A stretch of 64,000 nt of DNA. Origin: Stercorarius parasiticus (lineage: Eukaryota > Chordata > Aves > Charadriiformes > Stercorariidae). Below, in pieces: positions 33,160-47,100 of this stretch. Below the pieces are notes generated by a model, which searched no databases, was not told the DNA's origin, and worked only from the letters and a program-made list of their open reading frames with translations. The stretch is taken from NCBI GenBank assembly GCA_013396915.1, contig VWZL01002012.1, positions 1 to 64,000 on the forward strand. The letters are read 5' to 3'. Position 1 is the first letter of the stretch. Each line of letters starts with the position of its first letter. The position numbers and the translations under genes were made by a program.

Positions 33160-36100
33160 TGCAATTCTGTTTGAATATCACCTTTCTCTACGTACTTTGC
33201 ACTAAAGAGTATAAAGTGGGAAAATGCAGGGAAGGTCCCTATTGCTTGAGGTATCCCTACAACATTCAGTTACCAATCTGGGACCCGTTTTCCATAGGAA
33301 GACTTCTGCCATGCTTATGAAACTTCACTAATATGAACTGATTTCAAATTAACTACTGCGGACTTTGGCAGAGGACCTTGTGGCAACGTAAGGACAGAGG
33401 TGTCCTGTCTTGAACATGAGGTTCAATGGTGCTAGATCAGGCTCCTGTTAGATAAAAGTTTATTTAAATGAGGTCCAGCCCTTACCTTTAACTGGGGGGC
33501 CCAGTAACACTAGATGGAGCAGTAGAGCAGCTTTGCTCTGAAAATACACACCATGGTCCTCTGCACTCAGATCCAGTAGCGGTTTTGGTTTGATGGTGCT
33601 GGTGGTTAAACAATCCATCAGTTTAAACTTGCCTCCAACTTATGCATTTTTTTTTTCCCCCACAATTATTTAACCATTGGAGAATACCTGTTGAAAATAC
33701 CTAGTATTTTTTACTCCCCTTTATTGCAAGTGTCGGGGCTCACAGGCTGTTTGTTGTAGGTCCCCGCATCTACAGGCCGAGGAAGAAACACAACTGAAAC
33801 TGGTCATCTGGTGATCTGGTGAAACTGGTAGTTCTAAAATGCTTCCAAGAACAGGAAGTTACCTGATCCCTTTTCTAGTTTGGAGCATTCAACAGATTTC
33901 ATTAAAACTGATCCACTCCTACACTTGCCCCATTAGAACAGCTTTTCAGGTCATAAGCACCGGTACCTTTTCTAAATCATGAATAGCATATCTAATTGAG
34001 ACAGCTTTCTCATCAACGATGTATCTAGCTAGCTCAAATAAAAAAAAAAAAACACCAAACCAAACCACACCCAAGCACAACAGTTTTTTCCACTGAGGGT
34101 GTTGTCTCACTCCCTGCTCTCAGTATCTTTTACCCTGTATTTAAGCAAGCTAGAAGTGAAAAAAGTGCATACAAATTAATAATGACGAAAATAATAACAG
34201 CAGCACACATACTCATCACCGCAGGAGTGCCCAATTTATTAATCATAAGACAGGAAAAGTGCACAATAATGGATCTAGTCCCTCACCCTTCTCCTCGGCC
34301 AGTCTCCTCCTGTTACCTCCAATCTCTGTAATTCCCAGACATTTATCCCACCTTTCTGCTCCTTTCCTGCCCCTCCGCTGTCAGTTCTCATATATTTGTC
34401 TTGGGATACAATTTTAAAATAGAATAATTATTCCGGTATAAATCCTGACACAGAGTTGTTTCACTGTGCACTTAGCTGTAGCTTTTCCCCATTCTGATAT
34501 GAGCATAGGAATCGCCGGCATCTGTTGTGCCGCTACCTCTGTCCAGATCAGGTGGCTGTGACACTTTAAACACACCAGGAATTAAACGCTCAACTATGAA
34601 TTAGACAAGGCCTGGATCTTTAAACCGGGAATAGTGGTGCTGTAAGTTTCTCATGAAAGTCCTTACTGAAAGAAAAAACCCCAAGTATTTAAGCACAAGT
34701 TCTCATGAAGACAAAGCTTGCTTCCCCTCCCCACTCTGAGCCCCTCCTTCAAGGGTTTTAATTCCCCCTGGAGATTTTATTACATCAGTTCTGCTCTTCT
34801 GTTCCCCCACGCTCTGCCCCTGTGCCATCTCCTCAGCCTCTCAGCTCTCTTCCTTTTAGAGACATGCCATCAGCGTCCATCGCTCCAAACAGTGGCACCT
34901 CCTACACCAGCTGATTTAGGCTCATCTCTTTCCCTCCAAGCAAAAACCACTGAAATGCCAGTGACAGGAAGACCATAATCGTGCCTAAATTAGCACTAAT
35001 GCACAGGTATCCTTCCCCAGAGAGCATCCTCAGCAGCTGAGGTCAGGCACGTAAAACCCACCTACCACCCCAAGACAGGCGCCAGCTATCCTCACACTTA
35101 GGTGGCTGGTGAAACCTTTTTTTCCACTTCAATGCCCAGCTCTCTTACCCAGAAGTTTTTGAGGAAGTGGAAAGTTCTAGTTTAGCAAACCCCACCGACC
35201 TTCCCATTGCATTCACACACCACTTCTACCCTCCTACTCGGAAGGCGTCAGCTGCAGAAAGGTGCCAGAGGCACCCATCACCCAGGCATCCCGTCAGCCA
35301 CACAGCCTTCCTGCCTTTCCCCTTCCTGCCCGCCCGGCTGTCGTTAAGGCAGAGGCCTTTGGAGAGAAGCTTGTGCGGTGAGTGCGGTGACAGCAAATAG
35401 CACGTCCTCCGCCCACCCACACCAACTACGCAACACGGCCTCAAACCAGCCAGGCTTCTGGAATGAAAAAAGATTATGTTTCCCTGCTGCACAAAAGGTC
35501 CCAAGCTGCTGCACACAGCTGGACATCAAAATGTCCGGCACTGAAGCTCAACCTCAGGTCTCCTGAGGTCGGCATTTTATTTCTGCATTTCCAAATGGTG
35601 GTTTTAGAACCTTCTTTGCAACTACTCAGTATTGCAGTGCTCCGTTTCTGAAGGGAGGAGCTGAGCGTGTGGCTTTGTTTCATCACAGTGCAGGATGTCG
35701 CTTCAGCCCGTCGCCATTACGAGTCAGACTAAATGAAAAAGAAAGCATGAGATGTTTAATCACCGTAGACTTTTCCTCACTAGGCCACTCAAATTTCAAA
35801 GTGAGTTTTTTTTTCCAAGACAAATATTTCTCCTGATAGGCAGGCACTTCCGTTTCATGCCTGGAAGGTCCAAAGTGACAGAGTTATTCCAGCTGAAGAC
35901 AGAACACTTGGGCTTAGGACTGGGATCAGCTGCTTCCATCCACCAGAAATGAGAGAAGGGCGATAAAGGCATGCAGATAGGAGGATTTGGGGCGGGGTGG
36001 TGGTGTTATTTTTCTCTCCAAATGAACTCAGGTAGAGGCATATCAGATTCCTGAGAGCATCCTGACACTTTGCGGCTGTTTTTCAGCTTGTTCAGGAAAC

Positions 36101-39100
36101 TCTGTCCCCAAAACCGTGGAAGAAGTCACCTGCTGCATTTCACGCTGCGAGTCATCAGCAGCTTCTGATCAGCACACCATCACTAAGAATTGGGGGTTGG
36201 TGGTGTATTTTGTAGGGGTTTTTTTTTTCAGGCCTCAGTGCTAAGGGCTAGACCCACTTCTAGTATTTTGGTAAACCGAAAAAACCCAAGCTTCAACTGT
36301 GGGGAGGAGGAGGAGGAAGAGAGAGGTGATGGACAGCAAACCTCAGAGGTCCTGGGTGACCTACCAAGATGAAACCCAAGACGACAATTCTACGTACCAG
36401 CACAGTTACCCCTGCAGCCCCCTCTAACTCCTCAGAATCACCCTGTTCAACACTGCCACCCACGTCCAGCAACTGAGGATTTACAAAGCAAGGAGGGAAC
36501 AGATAAAAAAACAACAAACCCAGCCTGCAAGAGCATGCAAATCAGCTACAACATTAGATTTTTTTGATTCTCATTTTAAAATATTGTAAGAACGGCACAT
36601 GCACGGTCCTTAAAAATCATAACAGGCAAAGGAGCTGCTGCTTGCCAATACGGGGGTGTCAACTACACAGCCTGTTCTGTTGCTGAGATGCCGGAGACGG
36701 GAAGCTCCACACAAAGACTTCTCCTGATGCCACAGGACACCATTACCCATGAGATAATGTATTAGCTGCAGCACTAAATATGGCTTTTAAACATCTCAGT
36801 GATCTCAGAACACCAATTACAAGAGACCACAAGATACTACCAGCTACCTATTGGAGGATTCAACATGAAGGCTGAATTGAAGGTATAGGCTGAGCAAGTC
36901 TGTAGACAATCTTATCACTAAATTATACTGCTCTAACATGCATCTCTTATCAACACGCATCCTTGGATCTAATAATGCCAGGGGCTCTGCAAATGCTTAA
37001 ACAGGGAGACTATAATGGCACTCGATATCCATGAATCATAGAACGGTTTGGGTTGGAAAGGACCTTAGATATCATCTAGTTCCACCCCCCTGCCCTGGGC
37101 AGGGACACCTCCCACCAGACCAGGTTGCTCAAAGCCCCATCCAGCCTGGCCTTAAACACCTCCAGGGATGGGGCAGCCACAGCTCCTCTGGGCAACCTGG
37201 GCCAGTGTCTCACCACCCTCACAGGAAAGAATTTCTTCCTCATATCTAATCTAAATCTCCCCTCCTTCAGTTTAAAACCATTACCCCTTGTCCTATTGCT
37301 CCACTCCCTGATCCAGAGTCCCTCCCCACCTTTCCTGTAGCCCCTTTAGGGACTGGAAGGGGCTCTATGGTCTCCATGGAGCCTTCTCTTCTCCAGGCTG
37401 AACAACCCCAACTCTCTCAGCCTGTCCTAACCAAACATCTATATACAGCATGTAGGTATGAGATTAGTAGAAGTTTTTGCTGTTCTAGAGGGGTGACTAA
37501 AGACCACATGGTATGTTGTAGCACACATAAAACGCCATTCAAAATTTATGTATCTGAGTTCCATGCTGTGATGCCTAAAAAGCAGAGCCACAAGCTCTTT
37601 TTATAAATTAGGAAGTTTAGGTGAAAACAGCTTTAAGGAGGAGGAGGCGGGGTGGGGGGAAGAGGAGAAAGGGGAAATTGAAGCTGTAACTTGGGAAAAA
37701 AAAGCCTTCCTTTAAGTAAAAATATTAAGTTAAAAAAAAACCCCACCAACCTTATTTTACCACTTATGTACCAGAATGATGAAATATTTCCTTTTATTAA
37801 TAAGAAAACTGCATAGAAGCGTTAAAAATCTGATAGAAACAACTCTTCCTATTATTCAAAAATATCTCACATGTGCATGTTGATTTTGTTACTGTACTTT
37901 CACCATCACACACGAGGGAGTCACACAGCAACTTAAGCCTTCAAAAGCAGGACACCTACGTACACATGTAGCAGAAGCACTGAAGGACAAAAGAGATAGT
38001 TTCTTGTTTTTCTTTTGATACACTTTAGTGCTTTTCAGACTTTTCCTTATGATGTGGAAGCAGGTACATGAGAACGTTGATTATCCATTGATTTATACAA
38101 TTGATATTCTATCAGCCTGTAATACATTGTTCTTGTATATTTGATAGAGAGGCTAATGGCAATACTCGTAAGAAGAAAGTTCTCAATGTCCTTTTAATAT
38201 CTGGGTTTGAGGATGGGGGAAGAGATTTATTAATATTCAAGATTTTGGTGAAAGACATACTGAAGGCAAGTTTTAAAAAAATACTAAAATAATTTCCCTC
38301 CCTTTCAACTGCTGGAAGCAAAAATCCATCAGTTTCAACAGTATTTGCCTTCGATTCCTTTCCTCACTCATTCTGTCATTTTTTAGTGAGATGAAGAAAG
38401 ACAGGGAAACGTGTTGCCATCTCAAAAAAAAAAGCAAACTCCATGCAGGGAAGGTGAAGAGTTTTCCTATACCCCGTTACACTTACAATGGAAGTTCAAT
38501 GAAGTATGAAAAGCAGCATTTTCCTCAGCTTTCATACACAGTTTTACTTCCCCTTCAACCAAACTGAAAGGTAAAAAAATTAAGCAACCTACAAGAACCA
38601 GAAACAAAGCGTGGAAAACCACAGTTTTGGTTCTAAATACAAAGCAGGAAGTCCTATGTTCTAATCCAGTAAAAAAAACCCCACTCATTTTGAAGCCAAA
38701 TGAGCAGCTCTATTTCAAGAAGCCTCACGAGTAACAACAAAAGCAGCAGCTTGTTTTCAGTCAGAGAATTTTCAAGGCTGTTTTTTGTTTGGCTTGCAGA
38801 TCACCAACCCACTATTTTAAGAGGTAAAGCAGTTCCTAAAATACCTCCAAAAGGTGATGAAGTAACCACATTCAAATTATTCTTCACGCAACAGATTCAT
38901 ACTTCAATTATATCATCATCCCACACAACAAAAACAACTCACAGCTACAGATGGTGGCTCCCTGCCACGTTCATTTTGCAGATTGACCAGGACCACGTCG
39001 CATTCTCATACTGATGCTACTTCCACTGAGCTGGCCAAGAGACATCTCCTATTTCAGGCTCCAATCCAGCGACTGCTGAAGGCAGGTGGGAGCGTTGCAA

Positions 39101-42100
39101 AGGCTCCACACTGCTATGAGGCTCCCTTGGGCAGCTGAACCACGTGGAGTTGGCAGGCAAAAGTCATCTGGAAAGGCACCAGTGCTCCACCAGGCAGGAT
39201 GCTGATCCTGCCTCCACCCTTTGCTTTTTAAGCTGTCTTTGCGCTCCTCAATGTCACACAAGTAACACAGAAAGATATGAGACAGATACTCACAACAGGA
39301 ACCATGCTGCTGGGTAGCAGAGAAAAGACTAGAAAGTGAGAGAAAGACTCCTTAATCACCATCAACAGTGGTCACAAGAAGCACGACTGAGATTTCCATC
39401 CTGTGTCCTGATGGTAAAGGGCAAACATCTGACACTTTATACATCAAGGACTGCTCAGCTTACAGGCTAAATAATATAACTATGCTATACTTAATTGTAT
39501 AATCCGGAAGCAATCTTTCCCACCAGAGGCTGTGCAAACAGCCTTGCATTTTATTTTATCCTAGCTTTCGAAAAAGAACTTCTTGCATGTTGTGGCATAT
39601 TACTAACGTGTAAGAGCCCGTATATTCCACTTCTATTTACATTAGGACAAACTCAACATAATATATTTCCTTAAAAATTATTCAAGTAGGTAAGCTAAAG
39701 AACTTAGCACTATTTATTGCGTGGCATATGCAGTTTTCTCAAGCTGCCAAAGCTATCAAACCCAAAAACTCCTCCAAAAAGTGGCTGGTGAGAAAAAGAA
39801 GATGAGAGTACACATCCCCCCAGTAGCCAGCAGGAAACCCAAATGGGAGAGAGAAATTCTAATTTAAAACCCAGCTTCAAGTCCTCCATTCCGCACAGAC
39901 GTTTATACTGAGCACGATCAAGCCTCAATATATCAAGGAGAAGACCACAGTTCACAAGTGAAAACACGTGCACTTTTCAAAACACGAACTGAAGGCACCC
40001 ACAGAAATATCAACTACCAACAACAATCAGCAGAGGACTGTTATCTACTTTTTTTTGCTTTTTAAAGTTCCCACTATAGTCTCCTATGGTTTTAAGATGT
40101 ATAAACAGAAAAAGCCCCAATGAAAAAAACAGCCAAAAAAAACCCGTCAAAAAACTCCCACCCTACTACAGTGTTTCTGGCCCTCACCAAAAAGGTTATC
40201 TAAGGCAAGTTTTCAGGATTCTTAGTTTTAGCACTACCAAGCCTGAACTCGTAACAAACAGAGAGACATTACAAACGATAAAAGTGCTTATCCAGAGCCC
40301 TGTGAAGCAACTCGTTTAAACTTAGAATGCCTTCTAAATATTTGAGAAATAAATAAGGGGTGGAAAAAAAAAGGAAATAATTAGTGTTTAACATTTGTAA
40401 TAAAGTGAAATCTAGGAAAAAGACAGGAGTGTTACTGCATTGAAAAATTATCTGCAATACTACACTAACAAATGCAAATAAAAACTTTGTCTAAAAGAGG
40501 GATTTTACAGTACATGCCAGATCATACCTCAGAGGCCTTAACAAGTTTTTTCTTCTTTATAAACAAACTTTGGTTAAAGATTCCTCAATAAAGCATTCTA
40601 TTACTAAAAACACATTTTCAGTAGACCTTTAATACTTTCTGTTAACTATTCTTTCAAACAAAAAGCAAAGACAGCATACTGCAAAGAACACCACCAAAAT
40701 AACTACATTTAGCAACAAAATAATAGTAACCTTACCCTTCAGAAGAAAGCTACAGTGCAGGGAAAGTAAACAGCTCTTGGAAACCACTGCTAGAAACACA
40801 TTAAGAAATAAGTACCTCCACATGTGGTGTGTACTGGATTATAAGAAGCAGCAGCACATGTGGCTGAAAGCTTGTAAGGCTGTTGCAGCCCTCATGGATG
40901 TTATTTTTTCAGTGTGTGTGGTTTGCTTTCTCCTGTTTTCTTTTAAACCATGGAATAAGGAGCTCCATGTCTACATGGGTGTTTCTATGGATGCATGGTT
41001 AATCAATGTTGCTGAAAACCGGACTGTAATAACCATGCAATCAGCATTCCAGGGGAGGGGAAAACCACTCCGTGTTAAGATGTGGCAAGTCAAACACAAA
41101 CCTGAGAGGATCTTTATAGATCATATCATACAAGTCTTACAGCAATTGAAGATTATACAGTCCTTACCCACAATGGTTTAATTTGCTGTCCTTTAGTCTA
41201 ACAGAAAAGACTAGTTCACATTATAAGTACAAAAGGAACTGATGTTGATGTAGTACTTGTGAGTGCGTAGAAGTGTGATTTCAATAGTTCAAGGGTGAAA
41301 ACAGATGGAGGAAGCATGGCACATGAAGGTCTGCTCTTCTGTTTTTCCTCTTTCAATCAGTAGTTCCTTGTACTAGGTCTGCTCCCTCTTCTCTTGTGCT
41401 AGTATTCCGGATGTGTGCCTCTTCCCTTCGTGCCTTCTGAGTAACTAGGCTGGCCTCATAACCTATGATAGACTTGCAGTTGTCTTGTAATACTGAATTC
41501 CCTTGGACAAGATCTACCTAGTATCTCTAGAAATTATAGTGATATAAAACTAACCTTTTTTTTTCTCACATACAGTCATCTATTACATCCTCGCCACCTT
41601 ATCTCAACTCCAGTAATTCTCTCCTTAGAGACTTTCCTGACTCAGTTCAAGGGTTGTGACAATTGTCATCATCTCATGCACAATTCCTAAGGTCAGACTG
41701 CTGGTGGCATTCAGGTACCTACTTTGATTTTTCAAAAGCACTGTCATGAGTTAGGAAACCAAATGTCTTTGAAACCGAGCCCCATAATAACCCTGGTCTC
41801 CAATTCATCACTTGCAAAGAGCTTATCAGAAAGATCTGTGAAATGTTTGTTTTTCTTGTCAGGCCTTGACTGAAAATGGACTAGAGCACATTCACCCTGG
41901 AATGTAGAGCTAATTATTGATGTCCAGAAAAGCATGAGAACCTGATTATAAGGAAGAACAGTTCAGAGTCACTCCCAGTACCTGTCTCAGGCAAATGAAA
42001 GCATTTATAGCAGGATATGTACGCAGGGTGGCATCAGACATACACTTCCAATCTTTTTGTTTCCGCCAAGAAGCAGAGACACCTACAAACCCTTGTGATC

Positions 42101-42990
42101 TATCTTCAAAAGATACCTATGAGGTTAGAAAGCTGTTGATATAGTCTGATACAAACATCAGAGCTCTTCCACAAGTACAATGCCTACCATCACCTACCAG
42201 AGAAAATACCATCCATAGGTGGGCAGCTGTACTGTTGGACTGGGCGCAGGATGAAATGACAAGGTCAAAGACTGGTAAAACTTTTCAGTTTTATTAAAAA
42301 CTGGCAGTTACAGCCCGCCTTTGCTAAGCTTGGCAAGTTTCTGTTGTTTGGTTCTGTGTGGTTTTGTTTGGTTTTTCTTCTATTTTCCTGTGCCATAGGA
42401 TATTTTTGGGTTAGTGAGCTCTGAAAGCAAAAATAAGCAAGCGACCACAAAGCAATTATCAAGAAAGCAGGCTGTGCCAACAGGGTATCTTTTTGCCATG
42501 AGTCTTCCTTCCTCAGAATGATAGACCAGGCTTCAGCAGTCCTGTCAGCCTGCATGACATACAGGAAATGCCTGCCAGAAGCCGATTTCCTCTGGATGTC
42601 TTAAATGGACATGACAATGCCGTGTTGGCCAGCCTGCTGCCCTGCACAGCTGCGTTTTCGTTGTGATAAGCAACACTAGCACAAAACACCTTCAGGCTCA
42701 TCAGCTCAGATATACGTATAATTAAGCAGCATTGAAGAGAAGCTTTAGCTCTAGATTTCTCCCTAGACTGAAAAGATCTGAATAAGAATTTTTAAGGATA
42801 AGGTAACTTATGACGTCTACAAAGAGAGTTTTAAAAGTTTCGAAGTTTACTTGCACGCAGAAACATCAGTCTGACATGTGACAGACTGACAGTCAGACAT
42901 GAACTTGACTTTCAACTCCTGCTTAAAGTTTAAACTTAGAAGTTTGATACATACAGTCAGCCAAAAAAACCCAAGGATTCATTAGGTAAA
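33160..42990. other. Interval between converging FBXO48 and PLEK, no gene seen
   Basis: About 10 kb. The only clear element is the CR1 at 37031-37428. The longest ORF (40777-41181, plus, 134 codons) starts at TTG, shows no family features and lies in AT-rich DNA. Confidence 0.55.
37031..37428 (-). mobile_element. CR1 LINE, about 400 bp 3' portion
   Basis: Starts gaatcatagaacggtttggg on the plus strand and follows the same block order as 29116-29712, with few differences over the shared part. It stops at ctctctcagcctgtcct, a different 5' truncation point. Confidence 0.95.
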
Positions 42991-43012
42991 CTGACCCTGT
43001 CAAATAATAATG

Positions 43013-43018
43013 TTTATT
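43013..43018 (-). terminator. PLEK: Candidate PLEK polyadenylation signal
   Basis: tttatt on the plus strand is AATAAA in PLEK sense, about 980 nt after the stop. A second one lies at 42290-42295. Neither is proven. Confidence 0.35.
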
Positions 43019-43998
43019 TCAGTTATAGCAAGCATAAGGTTTCTCTTATATTACTAAGGCACATAACCAAGGACTGAGTATGTTGCTGGAGGTTAAAAGA
43101 GAAAAACCTGAACAAAACCACTTCAATCAGTAGTTCAAATAAGTAACCCATGGATCCTTTCCCTTCTCCTATAAGATTCTTAATTCAAATACAGGTCAAA
43201 TCAGCAGTACATGACACCCTAGCAACAGTTTTGGAGACCTAAATGAAGGGTAACAATGGTCCTAGAGCAGATTATTGTGGACAAATTTAGCAAAATCAAA
43301 ACCAGGTGATAAAGAAGTTGAACTGAAATTGCTTCCTGCTTGAAATACTGTGGGAAGACTTTTCCTCACACTGCTGTCATTGAGTTGTACCTGCTTTCTG
43401 CATGGCATTTCCATAATTGTCTGCATTTTTCCCTTCCTTAACACTGAAGGATTATAAAGGAGTGGATCAGGTTTCCAAGAGAGTTGATTTCTTTCCTTAA
43501 ATCTATGGCATCACTTGTACGGGTGAACAAGCAGTAAAAAGATCTGCTAAAGAACAAAGTGTAAAGTTTATCCTAGGAAGACTTTGAAATACCTGAAGAT
43601 ACTAAAACACAACACAGGCTGAATGGTAGGTGACTGGTTTGAGTTCCTCAGTCAGTGACGTGACCCTGGCCTCTGTTAATGGTGAAGTTCTCACCATCAG
43701 CTGTGGCAGCAGGGAAGGGTGCAACCTTCCCAAGGTAGACTGATTACTCTAAGAAGCACACACTAATATGGCATGTTCTATGCTATAATTTAGTAAAATA
43801 TTACCATAACACAGGTGGAAATATGTTAGTTTGTTAGTGCCAGCTATAGAATTGAAACTTATTACCTGCCCTCACCCCCCACCCACAAGCCTTAGGATGA
43901 CTTTCTGGACAATATCGCTTTCTCTCAGTGAAATGCTAGAATTGTTGTGTTTTGAGTAACTAATTTCAGTTGTCTGTCTTCTCGCTGGCAGATCATCT

Positions 43999-44138
43999 TC
44001 ATTTTCCAGTCCTAGAAACTGTCTGAATTGCTTTGATCCACTCCGTACGCTCTGCAGATGAGGCTGCTTGCAAGTAATAATGGATTTCACTTGCTGTGAT
44101 GATTTCAAAGAGGATGTTGTCAACATCATACTTCTTGG
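43999..44138 (-). CDS. PLEK: PLEK exon 9
   Basis: Acceptor TTCTTCTCTGTAG. It enters with 2 nt (completing Ser) and reads KKYDVDNILFEIITASEIHY to ERTEWIKAIQTVSRTGK, stop. This is the C-terminal half of PH2, with the invariant Trp of the last helix. Confidence 0.97.
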
Positions 44139-47100
44139 CTACAGAGAAGAAATAAGGAAATCAGCTATGAGAGAATAAAGTCTTGCATTTACAATGTTTC
44201 TTCCTTTACACACTGTAAGGGGATGTCTTTCCTTTCTACACCAGTGCCTGATCAGGCCTTCACAAACAGATTGCAAATGGGGTCCATGAGATAGGTCTCT
44301 CTCTTGGAGAAACAACCCATGAAATCTGCACTTTTCACCTTCAAGAGTCTCTGGTTAATTGATCTCCAATCATGGAAGGATCTGCAATCCTGCAGACAGG
44401 TCATATTCCCCAAACCCTCCCATGCCTTGCCAGCTACAAAAACAAGATGTTTAGGTTCATGTCACATCCACAATCTCCGGTTCTTTTCGTATCTGCCAGC
44501 ACAGCCTACACAGATGCTGAGATGCCAACAGACTTTCTTGCTGGTTATGATAGTCCGCCTCTCCCACAGAAAGGAGAATGCATGGAATGAGTGTTTCTTG
44601 TTCCTTGCAGCAACGCTTAACCATTGCTGTTCCCACAACTTCTAGTTTTGGGAGGGAACAGAACGTGAACAGTAATAATCTGTTGGCATAACTATTTCTA
44701 ACACAAAGCTTCCACCCCAAATTCATCAACTAAAAAGAGCAAACTCATTTTACTTTGTCTAAGGCCACATAGGGATGGTGTCAACCTTTTGACAAGTCTT
44801 CTCTAAACAACTGAGAAAACAGGAGATTCCCTGTTGCTACCTTTACCATAGTATCCTCCTCCAGTAATTAAGACAGCAATAGAGAGACTAGTTACTAGAA
44901 CAGTTACTGAATCATTGCACGTAGATTGCTTTTGAGTAAAAACCACTTTTGATTTCAGGCAGATTGAAAGAATGTACCAAAAACTTATTACAGAGCTCAT
45001 TAAATATGGTTCCTTACAGTCTGGCATATCTTCCACTGCTGTCACCACACAGCCTCTCAAGTGAATTGCTCCTAGTGGTTCTTCTCCCTGGTGAGGATAT
45101 GAAATGAAATGCAACACTTCTGAAACTGTTCACATGTTAGTATCTTCCTACAATTGCAGAATGCAAGCAAAAACATTTGCTGACTTAGTATGTCACCTGG
45201 GAAACCAAGGGATCCCCAGTCTGTGTGACATGGAGAGTGGGGGATGTGGTAGGGGGAAGACCTACAAATAAATAGGAAGTCCCTTTTGGGATTTGGAATT
45301 CAGGATCTGCAGAGTATTTAGCATGTCCTGAACAAATGTACAAGAAGAATATAAGCCTTGTGCCAACTGTAACTTTTCTTTTGATGTCACAGCGAATAGA
45401 AAAAAAGATTAGTTAGAAAAAGAGTAGATCGTAGAAGCATTCTTACCGAGCAGCAAGAGCAGCTATACCGTTATTTACAACTTGGCCTCTTGTGCACTTG
45501 AGGACTGTGGCAGTCAATGAACAGGTGAAGATGCATTTTTATTGGCATAAGTTTCAAAGAATCAGTTCCTAAAAGCTGACACACCTCAGCCCTTTGGGAG
45601 GGGATGCCAGGAGAGGGAAAGGCAAGCTGGGAATAGGGAGGTCATAAACTCCTGAGTGCTGATTCTGCAGTGTGTTTAGGCTGCCTCTGCCAAGGGGGAC
45701 AGGCATAGCATAAAGTCCCTGTAACCCACAACGGCACTGCTCCTGCAGCAATGCAGGATGAAATAAACCCTGTGGGCTGAATCTACCTGAATGCCAGCTT
45801 TTGGGGACAGGTTTTGCTCATGAAGTGCTGCTTCCTTTCTTAGGGCAAGGTTTGGCCCGTTAGAATTACATAAGAAATGGAACACCATGTCTCAGCCTGA
45901 CCAGAAAATATCTCAGTTATAAACTGCAAAATGAATGTATTGTGTTCATTTGCACTTATGACCTAGTTCATTCTAATCAAGTGAGAGCACACAGTAATTC
46001 TAGTCAATCACAGGTAAGAGGTGAGAGCCCAGTTCAGTGTGACCTGTTCCCAGGTCTGGGTGGCACTTGCCACCCTGACTTGGCAGCCCCAGAAACCATC
46101 CTTCACTCTGCTTTTCCAGAGGATGGCTACGTCGTGTGAGCGCAAACAGCCCCGCTGTCCTGCTTAGTCTTCGCTATCACACATTCCTCTGCAAATACTC
46201 CATTCAGATATTTCTACAAGGCATTGGCTTTAAAACAAACAGGGAAGTAAACCCAAATGTCTCTCACTCCAGCAGGATCGTAGTAGTGAAGATATGCAGG
46301 GTCGTCTCTTAAAACAAACTTTCTCACTTTCCAGTTCTTCCTTCGATGTCCCTAGGAAAATGCAAAAACAGGAATGTCGTGAACTCATTTGCCTGCAAGC
46401 GCTTACAGTCAGCTTACACGCAGGTGAGAGAACAGGGAAATACAAAAGGGAGAAGCTGAATATTTTGGACAGGAAATATTCACTGGAGTAGGACATGAAT
46501 GTGGCGTTTCTGCATCCCACTGTTTTGCACAACAACTGGGCTATCACACTGGTTTCTTTTTGTATTTTTTGTACAAAGCAGAACAGCTTCAACATGGAAG
46601 ATTCCCCTAAACATGTCTTGTAGTCTGGTAGTTATGACATTCACATGAGAGCTGTGAAAACTGGGCTTAAATGCTTGCCAGAAAACTTGGCTGCAAAATG
46701 CCTTGCAGGAAGGTACCTTGAACTATTGGGAACAATGAGCTGAAGGTTCTTCTCTCCCTGCAAAGACAACAACAACAACAACAAAGGCTTATCTGGCTCA
46801 AGCATTCTGGAGAGGATTCGTGGCTGAGAAGCTCAAGCAAAAATAACACCACCTTCCGTACATGGACGTACATGCCTCATTGCCTGTTTTCAAGACTGAA
46901 ATGATGGGTGGGGAAAATCTAGGTCTGCCGAAAGCATTTTCAGCAGAAGACGTGACGCTTCCAAGCAGTGATCTACAACTCACTGAGGGTGACCAAATCC
47001 AGACGAACATTGCTGGAAGACTGTCATGAATCACTTCCTCTGAGCATTTCAAAATATTAGTTTCTCAATTAGCTACGCTGTTTGCAAGGAAGCTCTTATT

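Noticed and set aside
40777..41181. 134-codon plus-strand ORF with a hydrophobic stretch
   Set aside because: It begins at TTG, sits alone between two gene 3' ends, and has no splice sites, Kozak context or family resemblance.
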